Source: Isoetes taiwanensis (lineage: Eukaryota; Streptophyta; Lycopodiopsida; Isoetales; Isoetaceae). From it: 64,000 nucleotides of DNA. Below the pieces are notes generated by a model that did no database searches, was not told where the DNA came from, and saw only the letters and a program-made list of their open reading frames with translations. The stretch is taken from positions 12,131,582-12,195,581 of the forward strand of contig JAJEKV010000031.1 in assembly GCA_021234155.1 (NCBI GenBank). Direction: 5' to 3'. Shown in pieces: positions 10,980-22,400 of the stretch. Both the position numbers and the translations under genes were made by a program. Each line of letters opens with the position of its first letter. Position 1 is the first letter of the stretch.

Positions 10980-13900
10980 AAGAAATCTGATAACAAGAAG
11001 CTATTTCTCTGTGGTCTCAATCTGGTAACAAAGAAGCTCGAATTTTCCTAATTCCTCTTCATACTTTCTCATGTTACTGGTCTGATACCAAAGACAAGAT
11101 TGGATGTACTCGTAATTGAGTTTTTGTAAAATAAAATCTGAAAGAAAGTAGTTTTTTTTGCCTTACTTCTTGGGGTGCGGTTGCAGTGATGGTATCGATT
11201 TTGCATGCCTTGCTTTATGTGATCCTTCCCTTCCCTGATACAAACATGAGATCGTCTCCTCTCCTGGCATCGGGTTCTTGGAAAAAAGCCAATCGAGTTT
11301 CTTGGAACTATTTTTTGAAAATTCCCTACGTGGCGGTGGTTGCGATAAGAGCCAAACAAATTTAGTAATAGGGACATCCTACTTTTCAAACTATTTTTGG
11401 GGGGACAGGGGGGACAACCTAAATGAGACACTACATTGTGCTTTAACCCTAAATCTAATATCCGTAATAGAATTTAATTGGTTTAGCTACCTATTACTTT
11501 TTTTTTAATTTTTTTTCTCCTTTCCACATATTTAGTATGAGTTAAATAGAATAGAATAGAATAGAATACGCAAAGAAAATGTTTTATGAGCTAAACGAAC
11601 ATGCAAAGAAAATGCTAGTATGAATATCTATTAAAAAATAAGCAAAAAATAAGTTGTTAGGCTCCTCTTAATATTTATCATCTAGATATTTATGCTTCAA
11701 ATCTTTCTACACGAGTGCACAAAATTCATCTTTGGCTTTCACATCCAAATAAATAGATCTTTTTAGATAGATGTATTAGTTATAGAAAATAAATACTATT
11801 TATTACCACACACAATATTATAAAGTTCAACTACTTCATTTTTATTATTACAAAAAATAAATGAGACCACTATTAGATTAGCTATTACTGCACATGAGAT
11901 GCAAATTAGAAAATGTCAGGTCACAAAGATAGCATCTACATTATATTTGTTGCATTGTATTAAATTATGTTTTTTTACTGACATTGATCATTTTGTAACA
12001 TCGAGCATTTTGTAGCATGAGCCTTATCGTCAAATTTTGGCCTTGAAATATTTTCAAAATAATTAATAATTAATGAATAAAGATAATCCTTACTTAAACA
12101 TAATAGCATTTAAAAAATTTATAATTCTTGGATAAATCAATTATGCTTTTGGATAGTCTGTCCATATCACCCTTTTCTTTTAGTATCTTCATATATATTA
12201 GAAAATACAGTCTAGCTCACTCTTACATCTAGCATGAATTTATGTACTATAATTAACATCGTTTATGCTTAAATATTGTTCTCCTGGGCACAACTAAGAG
12301 TATATCTTTCTAAGGATGACGATCATTTAATTATTTTTGCACATGTCGCAATGTTTCTAATATTACCCATGAAGCTATAGGGCTTCTATAGGTGTCTATT
12401 GAACTTCAAGAAAGTCACGACCCATAATCAATGGCAATTCATAAACCTCTCATCTCTCAACACCACCTAGCCTACTAATTCTCAAAAATAAAATGAAAAC
12501 ATTATTTGTACTACATTATTAACCCTCCTCCCAGCCCATCTTTTGAATTTATTATAAACTCATGTGTCCTTGACACTGACTTGACGTGTAACACACTCGT
12601 GATGTTAACATTCTTATTACTGCCACAATTTTTCCTTTGAAAACTCTTTGGGATGGTGATTTTTTAATCCAAACAGTAATACATCTGTTGTGCTCCTGCT
12701 TTGGGCTCATGGTCGATTGGTCTCCGTGGATGATAGACCATTCAACTCAATTCAATTCAAGTCAATTATTCAAAATTCCCTATTCCACTTAACTTTATTT
12801 CCTTTTGCCCGGTGTCCTATGAAAGAAACATTTGTGATCGAAAACCATGAAATGTTGGCTAATATCCAATATAAGAAGCGCAAAGTAAGCCCACTACTGT
12901 GCAGAGATAATTTTCAAATCCTGAAAAGTGCTCGAGAGTTGTCCAAAAAAATGTTGGTAAGTTTTAACTCCTCTCTGGAAAACTAAATTGGAATTGATTT
13001 TTATTTGAAGCACATTCTTGTAGGTGATTGAGAGTAGCATTGAGCAAACTTTGGAGTAAAGAAGGATTTCCCGATTCAAAACAGAAAAATTCCATATGAG
13101 TTCTTGCATGCGCAAGAAAATTTCTAGTATATTGTGTTTTCTTATAAGGACTTAACAGATTTCACACACGTATCAGCCTATTTAGAGAAACATTAGAAAA
13201 TATATAGATGAGGTATAAAAGTTTCCCCAACAGTGATTAAAAGACTTATTGTTTCTCCAACAATGATTTGAGATATCTATTGTTTCTCCAACACTGATTG
13301 AAATATCCATTTGAACAACCAGGTCATGTATTCTAGCGACAAGGACATCCATGTTCAGAGGATCATACCACGTAGTCAAAGTCGAAGATCAAGTGGTTGT
13401 GGTGTGGACAACAAGAGATGTAATCAAAGGTTTTTTTAATTTCAAGGCATGGCAAAATTATGACCAAATGAAGTAGACATATTTGGTTGTATGCGTGTAT
13501 TTTATGTAGGTTAGGAATGAATTTTTCCACATAAAAAAGAAAGCCTGCAGCTGAAAAAGCAATTCTCGAGCTCGCTGGGGCTTTTCTATTCATCCCAGCA
13601 GTGTAATTACAATGGTAGAGAGTGGGTAGCTGCATATCGCAAGCTACCCAAAAAACAAAAAATACAGGGAATATCCAGTCATAACACCTGGACCCCAAAA
13701 TACAAAAATATATCATAGATGTTTGGCTAGTGTACCTGCCTAGGGCTTATCGCCGGGATTAAAAAACCCCGCCCTTTCGGGTTTTCGAGGAAAAACCCTA
13801 GCGATAAGCCCTAGGCAGTGGGCTTAGACAGCATGCCACGCTAAACTTCCCAAAACCCACGCTCAAAAAGAAACCAACGCCGCAAGCGCCCTGCACGCAT

Positions 13901-14014
13901 AAGACCACAAAACACAATAGAGAAGAACAAAACCTCGAAAAGTTTTAGGGGTCGATTAAAGCGCCGTACACGCGAACAACATATATAAACAAAATACTTA
14001 AGGGAGGGAGGGAG
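10980..14014. other. AT-rich intergenic DNA
   Basis: No supported gene. It contains a short AGAAT run (about 11547-11568), many AT-rich stretches, and the hairpin described separately at 13736-13818. The longest open frames here lack domains and overlap each other on both strands. Confidence 0.6.
13736..13818. repeat. Perfect 18-bp inverted repeat with 47-bp loop
   Basis: CTGCCTAGGGCTTATCGC at 13736-13753 is exactly inverted at 13801-13818. The loop contains further internal complementarity (GGGATTAAAAAACCCC and CGGGTTTTCGAGG). It could be a foldback MITE remnant or the tip of a larger element. Confidence 0.9.
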
Positions 14015-14733
14015 GAGAGCATAGAACATAACTCAAACACTGCCGGGCTAAGAGAAAGCGCCGATGAGAAGCCGAATCGCGAGGAAGAAATAGCGATCCC
14101 CTAACCGGATGAGAGGCCGAAATGCATGCAATGCATGCGACAACGATACAACTCTTGCATGCTCGTCTGCTCGAGAATCGCGATCCGTCGGATCGATCTG
14201 CAGATTCTCGAAGCCGCGACTGCGCATGACACAACAACGCCCGAAAGAAGAGAACTTCCGCCGATCCGAGATGAAGGCTCAAGAATTGCCCCATAGTGGA
14301 GGAATGAAAGGTAGAAGAAGCCAGACGAGAAGGATAGGAAGAGATACTAGAGAAAGATAGGAAACGCCGGGGAAGGGATGCGCCAGAAAGGTCAACGCAG
14401 GCCAAGGTAGAAGAGAACCGAGAACGATAAGAAACGCCAGAAGGGATACGCCAGAAAGGTCGGTCGAAGAGAAACAAGAATGATAGGAAATGCCACGAAA
14501 GGTCAACCCATGCAAGAGGAAGCCCCTCCTCTGCATGAGAGCATAGAACATAACCTGAAACACTGCTGGGCGAAGAGAAAGCGCCGATGAGAAGCTGAAG
14601 GCGAATGCAGGAAGAAATAGCGATCCCCTAACCGGATGAGAGGCCCGAAATGCATGCAATGCATGCAGGCAACGCATGCAACTCTTGCATGCTCGTCTGG
14701 CTCGAGAATCGCGATCCGTCGGATCGATCTGCA
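14015..14733. repeat. 198-bp direct duplication upstream of the MYB remnant
   Basis: Copy A 14015-14212 and copy B 14537-14733 share the landmarks GAGAGCATAGAACATAAC, AGCGATCCCCTAACCGGATG, ATGCATGCAATGCATGC and GATCCGTCGGATCGATCTGC. Between them lies a GAAACGCC-rich spacer of about 320 bp that is itself internally repetitive. Open frames on both strands across this block come from the high GC content and duplication. Confidence 0.9.
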
Positions 14734-14744
14734 TTTAGTGCTCG

Positions 14745-15403
14745 ATGACGACAACTTGGAGCTCAAACTCTGGAAATTTGAAGAGGGGCCACTGGTCTTC
14801 TGATGAGGACGAGAAACTTAAGGATTTTATGAACCAACATGAGATCATAAAATGGAACGAGGTGCCCATTCTGGCTGGTAATGTCAATTCTTAGAATTCA
14901 GAATCTCAAAAAATCATATGTAGACTAATATGGTTGTAGGGCTAGAGCGTAGTGGCAAAAGTTGTAGACAAAGATGGCTCAATTACCTCAAACCTGGCAT
15001 TAAAAGGGGAGAGTTCACATCTGAGGAACAAAATCTCGTTTTCCAGCTTCAATCTGAATATGGTAACAGGTGAATGGTCAAAAAGTTCAAAAAATTGGAA
15101 TCAAATTGAACTATTTGAATCGAATCATACAATACTGTTCTTAATTTTGTATGTATATTTGCCTTGGATTGCGAAGCAGATGGTAGAACAGACAATGAAA
15201 TAAAAAACTTCTGGAATGCTGCAGGCAAGGCTAGGAAGAAAATGCATGTGGGTCAGAATTCTAGCCCAGAAAATATGAGGACAGAGCTAAGATGTTCAAA
15301 CATGGTCGATCTCATTTCTGAATCATTTTCCTTTTCCGAGTTAGAATGTATGGGCTGGAGCATCCTGCAACCAAACTCCCTTCCTTACCTTGGATTCTTC
15401 TAA
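14745..15403 (+). pseudogene. R2R3-MYB transcription factor pseudogene
   Basis: Exon 1 (14745-14877, ATG to GCT G) encodes the R2 start (KRGHWSSDEDEKLKDFM). Exon 2 (14940-15069) encodes [16 protein letters not shown] and the R3 start [20 protein letters not shown]; both introns have good GT/AG borders and consistent phase. The expected third exon (W-IAKQM, then GRTDNEIKNFWNAAGKARKKM) is present at about 15165-15240. However, the splice acceptor has been lost: the sequence before TGG is CCTTGG with no AG. In addition a small deletion after KQM shifts the frame before GRTDNEIKN. The rest of the tail stops at 15403. R2R3-MYBs bind DNA through these two helix-turn-helix repeats. This copy should not make a working protein. 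Confidence 0.85.
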
Positions 15404-17461
15404 ATGGGATTGTTGGCTAAACAGGTCGATTAACACAGCAGCAATACCACCGTACCATAACCTCCGGATATTTGTTCACAATCTGAATTAAGAGAGCACG
15501 ATGGATTTCTGCTGGATCAACATATTTCTCACATTACAACATATTATTTCTGCTGGATCAACTTATTTCTCACACCACATATTATGGAAGTCCATATATT
15601 ATATGCTTTATATTGTCAAACTTGTCTCGGTACCTGCTAGTTTAATAATATATTATGGTGAACAAGATCAATAATTTTAGTATTGAAGAAGTCCAAAAAC
15701 TATTCTGAATTTTTTGTATAATCTGTATTATTATCTGTAATGAAAAATCTTGTCCAAATTGTTCTAGGGGCTATTCTCGACTCGCGAGTCGAGAAAGCCT
15801 CCAAATGATGAAATGAATGCTTTACCAGCTATTTCAGTTTTGCAACTCTTTTGTTCATTATTCCTGGCTAATGGCACCTTAATTATTAATTATGCAATTC
15901 TGCTCTTCTATATGGCAGAGAACCTGGCACAGCTCTCGCTCAAGCCACATTATTGCCAAGGCTTTGTTATAAGCTTGTTCATGATCGCAGGTACGACAGA
16001 AACTCAAAGGACGAGGAGGAAAGAACGAAGATTTCCTAGGTTTAGAGTGCACAAAGGATCCTTCGAGTGTTACATGAGATCCATGGAGGTTTGCAAACAA
16101 GCATTTTTTTACCCGGCGATTAAAGAATGAATGCGGGAGGAAGCTGGGGAAATCGACTGGATGGGCCAGCTCGTGGCTTAGGAGGCACCTCCTCGTGAGG
16201 CTTTTCACATTCTTCAAGTTGCTCCCAAAGCTTAGAAAAGATTGGAAAATGCATGCTCGATTGTTCCTATTAGGTGGAATATGTGTATGGCACGACCACC
16301 ATGGTCTCTTCATCCACTGTAATATACATTGTAACTATTTCATTTATGAGTAAAAAAAATCTTTCAAATACCATTATATTTTGAATGTGTAAGCAGTTTC
16401 CTTGGTTTTTATTGTCCTTGGGGTATTCTCGACTCGCCATCCGAGACAAAAGTGTTGAAATGTATTCATGGAGGGACAGAATCTCACACAAAAAAACTAG
16501 TATGCATGACAAATAAATAGGCCAAAAAAATTCGGTCCTTTTCGTATAAAATAAAAGGGTTAAAAAAAAGGGGAATGTGCAAAAGATCCACTTTAATTAA
16601 ATGCGACTTTTATCCAAGATTTCAGAGTGTTTTCATGTATGCAGTGGCAGTCAGCGATCCCCACTTAGTCACGAGGACGAACCCCATTGAGCACATGGTG
16701 GCATAATATTGAGTATCCTGGTTGAGTTTGAAGCTTCTGGGTCGACTTGACAACATTGGATGATGTATGTAGATCAAGAGTTTACCATTTGCAAAGTAAG
16801 AGCTTGTAATCTTTGAAAGAAACTACTTCACCCACGCTCGCATAACGAACTTCTAGCTTTATCTCTAGATGTAATTAGATGGTGGAAATGTCATGTACAT
16901 GATAAGGGAAAAATCTAAGCCACTTGGCTGCAATGTGGCTAGCCTCACATTGCAAGAAAGCATTTGCACAAATGTGCTAAAGAAAGGCAAAGGTCAAATG
17001 ACTTTATGGATCTTCAAAGGTGGTGCCCAAGAGTTTTTAATGTTTAATATGGCGAATCAGATCACAAGGTAGAGCATTTTACAGTTTGCATGACATATTT
17101 TGAACAAACTAACCGAAGTATAAGGTGCAATTTTTTATTTTAAATAGAAATATCAATGTTAGGATGATTGCAAATTTAATATGGAGCGACAAGGATGGTG
17201 GCTATCCATAAAAGAATAGAATAGAATAGAATAGAATAGAATAGAATAGAATCTTCCGCGGAGGCATGATATGGATGATTTGAAGCCATAATGTTATAAT
17301 GTTATAGGCATCAAGTGAAGGGTATCTTTCCTAGCAAATAACAAATATCGAGAAACCAGTATGAATGGAGCCAGCCAACAATGGCAAGTGTGCAGTTTTA
17401 CAATTGAAGACAAATCTTATACACCAAGAGTCCAATCCAAATACCAAGAGTGTTCAATGAA
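15404..17461. other. Intergenic, with a palindrome pair and a microsatellite
   Basis: No supported gene. A 22-bp perfect palindrome (TTCTCGACTCG plus its inverse, 15774-15795) is preceded by a GGGGCTA phrase that recurs near 16422 as GGGGTATTCTCGACTCGC, suggesting two ends of a small element of about 650 bp. Short open frames at 15813-16512 overlap on both strands and show no domain. Confidence 0.5.
17213..17252. repeat. AGAAT microsatellite
   Basis: About eight uninterrupted copies of a five-base unit (AGAAT). A shorter run of the same unit occurs near 11550. Confidence 0.95.
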
Positions 17462-19291
17462 TCAGACACAGGAACTCTTTAAGAGGTCAAGTGGAAAACC
17501 AGTCTGGGGGAGCCATGAAAAACCTTGAATAAAGTTGGAAGCACTGAAATTCTTGGCAATATCTAGACTAGAGATCTGTGTGGACCAAGAAACCCTAGAA
17601 GATGGCTGATATCCGGGTCCCTGGCAAGAATACTCTGCAAAAAACAAAGTACTCAATCCAAAATCTCCGTTCCATGGAAACCACCCTGCCGGATTTATGC
17701 TGCTAGATTCGAAGCAATTTGAATACACAACCCGCGAGTAATTCTTCCATGGCCGGCCCAAATAGCTGCCGATCTGATTTTTCAGGGTTCTTAATTCCAT
17801 CACAGAATCTATGGTGCAGCCCTGGAACGAAAATCCGGTGTTTTGATTTGGGTCTGTTCTTCCCTGCGCAGTGTAGAGGACTTGCTGATTCCACAGCGGA
17901 ATTCTTCCAATCAGGGCGCAGGATTCGAACACCGCTGCAGCATTGCCGAATATGAAATCCACCGTTCCATATATGCTGCATTCTCTGTAGAATTGGCGCA
18001 GAGAATGGGCGTACAGCGTGTCCTGGTATCCTTCGAACGAGCATCTGAAAAATGCTGCATTGTCTGCGCTAACTCGCAGAGCTACTGCTTGATGATTTAT
18101 GGCCCCTGCCGTGTTCCGGATCGTCAGATCCCGCCCCAAAAACCCATCCCCTTTTATTACTGCCACAATTTTTCGCCCAAAACAGCAATTCAATCAGTTT
18201 TTTCAATTTCATAGCAGGATTTTGTACAGAACAATTCAATCAGTATAGAGCAAGAAAAAATCACAATTTTGATGCAAATCAGCAGACCCATCACTACAGA
18301 GCAATGAAAAATCGCAATTTTAGGTTAAATTCGCATTTCAATCAGTGCAGAATAAGGAAAAAACAGGATTTTGGTATCGAATTAAGAGCTTACTAACTGT
18401 GGCAGAGGTAAATGTGGTTACTCCGGCATCCTGCACGCTCTTACTTCCAGTTATAATCGTCCGGTCGATTCCATCGCCCACAAACGCCAAATTCGTTTTT
18501 TCTTTGGGCACTTCCACATTCTCCACATACGTCCCTGCTTTGATATAAATCAAATAAACCGTAGAGCTCTGATTTGGCGCAGAAGCAACCGCATCAGAAA
18601 TTGTTGAGAATCGTCCGCTTCCATCCTGTGCAACAATTGCATCAGGAGAATCAAAATTATAAGACTGTGTTAAAAGCTCTTGATTCCAGCTCTCAGATGC
18701 GGATTTTTGCGCAGATATGGAGTCAATTTGAAGCATGGATATGAAGGAAAGGGCAATGCTAAGCAATTTATCGGCATTAAATACTGCACTGATTAGATTA
18801 CTGCCGATTGAATCCCCTGCAATTCCATCGCTGCATGTGGTCTGATAAGTCAGGGCAGCGCTGGCAAATGTATGCAAATCAAAAGCCTGTTTGCTGCCTA
18901 TTCCGGTCTGAGATTGCCCTACCAGATTTATGGATCTGCTAAGAAGATCCGCAGCATCCTGTTGAAGCAGAACGCAGTCTTCAAATCCGGATTTATCTGT
19001 AGGTATCAGAAAGGATCTGGCAAGAGAAATTGCCACAGATTCAAGCTGGTTCACAGTATCGAGTGCCAATTTGAGTGCAGAAACAACCATTGAATCATTG
19101 GAGACTAAATCAAGGTTGGATTTGGCAAAAGATTGGATGCAATGTTGAGGATGTTTTGTGTGATGACATGCTGCAATATAATTTGATGTTGTAAATTCAC
19201 CCTTTGCCAATGCCAATGCAAATATGGAAAAGACTATAATCATTCTGCATGATGCTTTTTTGCTTACCATTGTTGCACCCTGTTCAACCAT
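17462..19291 (-). CDS. Pectinesterase with N-terminal inhibitor-like pro-domain (type I PME)
   Basis: Two exons, 19291-18394 and 18159-17462, joined across a 234-bp intron (GTAAGC...GCAG) in matching phase, give 531 residues and a clean stop. A short N-terminus and signal peptide ([15 protein letters not shown]) is followed by the PMEI-like helical domain ([11 protein letters not shown]... to the TTCSDGI cysteine). The catalytic PME beta-helix then begins at [12 protein letters not shown]. All signature motifs are present: [25 protein letters not shown] with its aspartates, and [10 protein letters not shown] with the substrate-binding arginine. The enzyme de-esterifies homogalacturonan in the cell wall and releases methanol. 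The basic processing motif often seen between the domains is not obvious here. A second in-frame ATG at 19270 would still keep the signal peptide. Confidence 0.96.
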
Positions 19292-19346
19292 GACTACCCT
19301 AACTATGTCGCTGGACTACCCTAACTATGTCGCTGATGACTGTAAC

Positions 19347-19356
19347 TATATCTATG

Positions 19357-19391
<35 letters not shown>

Positions 19392-19413
19392 TCTTTCTTT
19401 CTTTCTTTCTTTT
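19347..19413. repeat. TATC/TTTC compound microsatellite
   Basis: A run of TATC units changes into TTTC units. It lies about 55 bp upstream of the pectinesterase start, so it may fall in the leader or promoter. Further TATC-like words continue at 19452 and 19730. Confidence 0.95.
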
Positions 19414-22400
19414 AATGTGTACTATCTCTCAGGCTGGAGCTCGATGCTGTAGATCTATCTATCTATGCTGTAAGTGAACGACAAATTCCGGGGAACCCCT
19501 GTAGCCAACCTGTTGGAATGAAGAATTTCCGATATTAAAAAAAAAAAAAATCTCAGGAAGTTTTTCGGTAAAAAACCATGGAATTCTTCATTTTTTCCGG
19601 CTGAAAACTAGTTTTTTGCTTAATGCTCTCTGCTAGCTTAAATTATATAGGAAGTTTACCTTTTTCTGTACAGAGTTTGTCGCTCACTAGGATCTTTTAT
19701 GTTGGAGCTCAACACTTTGTGTAGCTATGTCCATCTATCTATTTATTTGTCTATTTATCTACCTTCCTTTGCTATACACTATCTTTCATGTTGTTATTGA
19801 TCAAGTTCAAACATTGAATGCACCTCATGGACGACTATGGCCCACAACTTTTTTGAGAACCTTTGATTTCTTGACATAGGGTCTAGCCGACAAATGTCGG
19901 TTGTTAAGTCTTGTCATGTTCTAGTAGCATCCCCAATAGAGGTCATCCACAACCCTGTACTCACACCTTAACCCTTTTCACAATCGATCCTGCCGCCAAA
20001 GAATACATCTGTAGTAGGCCCCTTCGAATGTGAAGTTTCAATGCATGTCTGTCACTTTGTTGATTTTTATATTGAACAGACGTCAAACTTTGTTGACTAA
20101 CCATCATGCTGCATTCTTGCCTCCAAATGTGGATATTGCATAGGAATGGTTCAAGTTCCGGGATCTAATATCTTCTTCATAAAAGCAAATCAACAAAGCA
20201 AATCAACAAAAAAGTGCAACGAATTTTGTTTTTGATACCAACATGTGTCAATTGAAGGACCATAACCGAAATTTGGATGCATCCTCGAAGACCCTTCTAG
20301 AATAACATTATCATAAATGCAAACATATGGATTCATGTAGTCAATCTTGTCATAGTCATGTTTCAGATTTCACATGGTTTGCATACTATATGTCTAGAAG
20401 GGCATTTAACTTTGGTGGCTACCATTTATGTTGGATGGTTAGATACTTACACAGTGTCTCTTCTGAGAATTTTCTTAAGTCAATTGTAGGCAAGCATGAG
20501 CTAAATGTTGTGAAAGATGTAGTACAATCATGGAAATACTAAAGACCACCGTTCAGTTCATAAATGCAAGAGAACAGACTTTTAGGATTTTGGATTTGAA
20601 GAAAAAGAAAAAAAAAATTAAAACCTCAAATATCTAGCATAATAAACAGGGGGTTACTTTTATATTTTATACGCTTTTTCATATGGTTTTTCTATGATTT
20701 TGTTCTTTGTCAGATTAGATGCAAGGTGTGCTTAAATAGTATTTTTGGAGTGCACTTTTTTTATATTAGGAACTAGCTATAGATTGACATAATAATTTGT
20801 GGAGCAAAATTACTTACAAACAAGACCACTTAGCCATGTTGTTGTATAGCTTACATGGCACTCCTTACCTCACCACTTTCATGCTAACATGCGCAATGGT
20901 TGGAGCAGGTTACCTAGTCTACATTTCCTAGATTATTGTCATGTATGCTTGGATGTTACAAAGCAAGTCATATGGCGATTGCTACTTAATTGTAAGTTGA
21001 TATTTGGTAGAGACCTTTCGGTGGTTCTTCTAAATTCTGAATTTTTACTATAAATTATATACGATCGTTGTCATTAGATCATTACTAAAAATATTTTGAT
21101 ATTATCGATAATTTAAAATAAGGTCTGATTTTAACACTCTTTTCTTTATATATTTGACTTTTACAATCTTTTCTTTAAATTTTTACATAATGATTGTTGA
21201 CGAAGGAATTTCAACATTATTGTATCCTAGAATTACAGAATATTATGATGTTTTAAATCTATAGTTTGTGTTTTTGTGGCCTAGATAACACCGGATGGAT
21301 ATGTGTGTTTGCCATTTTGCCTTGAACCAACTCCATAATCTGTAAACGTTTTCGCATAAGGGCATGTGGTTCTCAGTTTGGTAGTGACCGGCATTAGACA
21401 AGAGCAGCAAACTGGTGAATCACGAACCCAATAGCTTACCCTTGAAATATCATTGTTGAGGAGTCATTTTCAGCTCACGGCTACGGCAATCTTTAAAGCA
21501 GATCTAATTTAGGTTACTATTCACGAGTTTGGATCCATCTATGGCTATGGCAACCTTGTCATCTATGGCTATGTACAAGTGCCGAAACAAAAAGGATGGC
21601 TATGGCAGAATAGATTTTACCTGTTGTAGAATATTACTGGAATAAGAATGAGGACTTTTTCCACATGATTAGCATTAGACGAACTCGTCTTTCAAATTTC
21701 AAAATCATAGGCTCCCTCAATCATAAATGAGTATAAGCAAAACAAAGTGCATCGAGGCTCCAAAATATAGAGTCCGAAAGGGAGGATCGGACGGATCCGA
21801 CGTGATAGCTCGGGGTGCACCTCGTTTAGAATATGTCCATGTTTCATTAAAACACTTACAATAGTTGCAATGCTTATGATGCATTTGATTGAGAATGGTA
21901 ATATAGGTTTTGCTATTGAAATAATATTTTCAATGAGTCTGTCATATATGTAAATACATTGTCAAAGAAGACTGCCATACATTTGTGTAAGGGGTGGCTT
22001 CTTTGATTATATATGGAAGAGACACAAATCATTTATGTTTTCCTAGAATTACGCATATTTTTCAAGGATCTTAGTATCCCTTAGATCCAAACACAGCAAA
22101 CAAGTTCGTGCTATGGCCAATAAAAAGGTTAGGTTAATAGTTATTGAACACTTTCTTTGTTTGGTTGTGATGTAGGCACTGTGACGAGCCTGTCGAGCTG
22201 ACCCTCCTGGCAACTCGGGACCTTGTCAAAACTTGCAAAAAGACTAGGCCTAGGTTGGTATAAACTTCTGAAAAAATAATAGTATTGGTGAAGAATTGAA
22301 TCTTCCTTTGCGCTTAAAATCGAACTATTCTTATGAATTCAACATAAATCTAGAGGAATTATAATAATCACAATACAAGTACAATATAATGTAGCAACTC

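Noticed and set aside
11083-11096. TTTGGTATCAGACC-like primer-binding site on the minus strand
   Set aside because: Only resembles the initiator tRNA site; no LTR end beside it and the following frame is not gag.
13998-14766. Several overlapping open frames on both strands
   Set aside because: GC-rich duplicated DNA; frames contradict each other and none has a domain.
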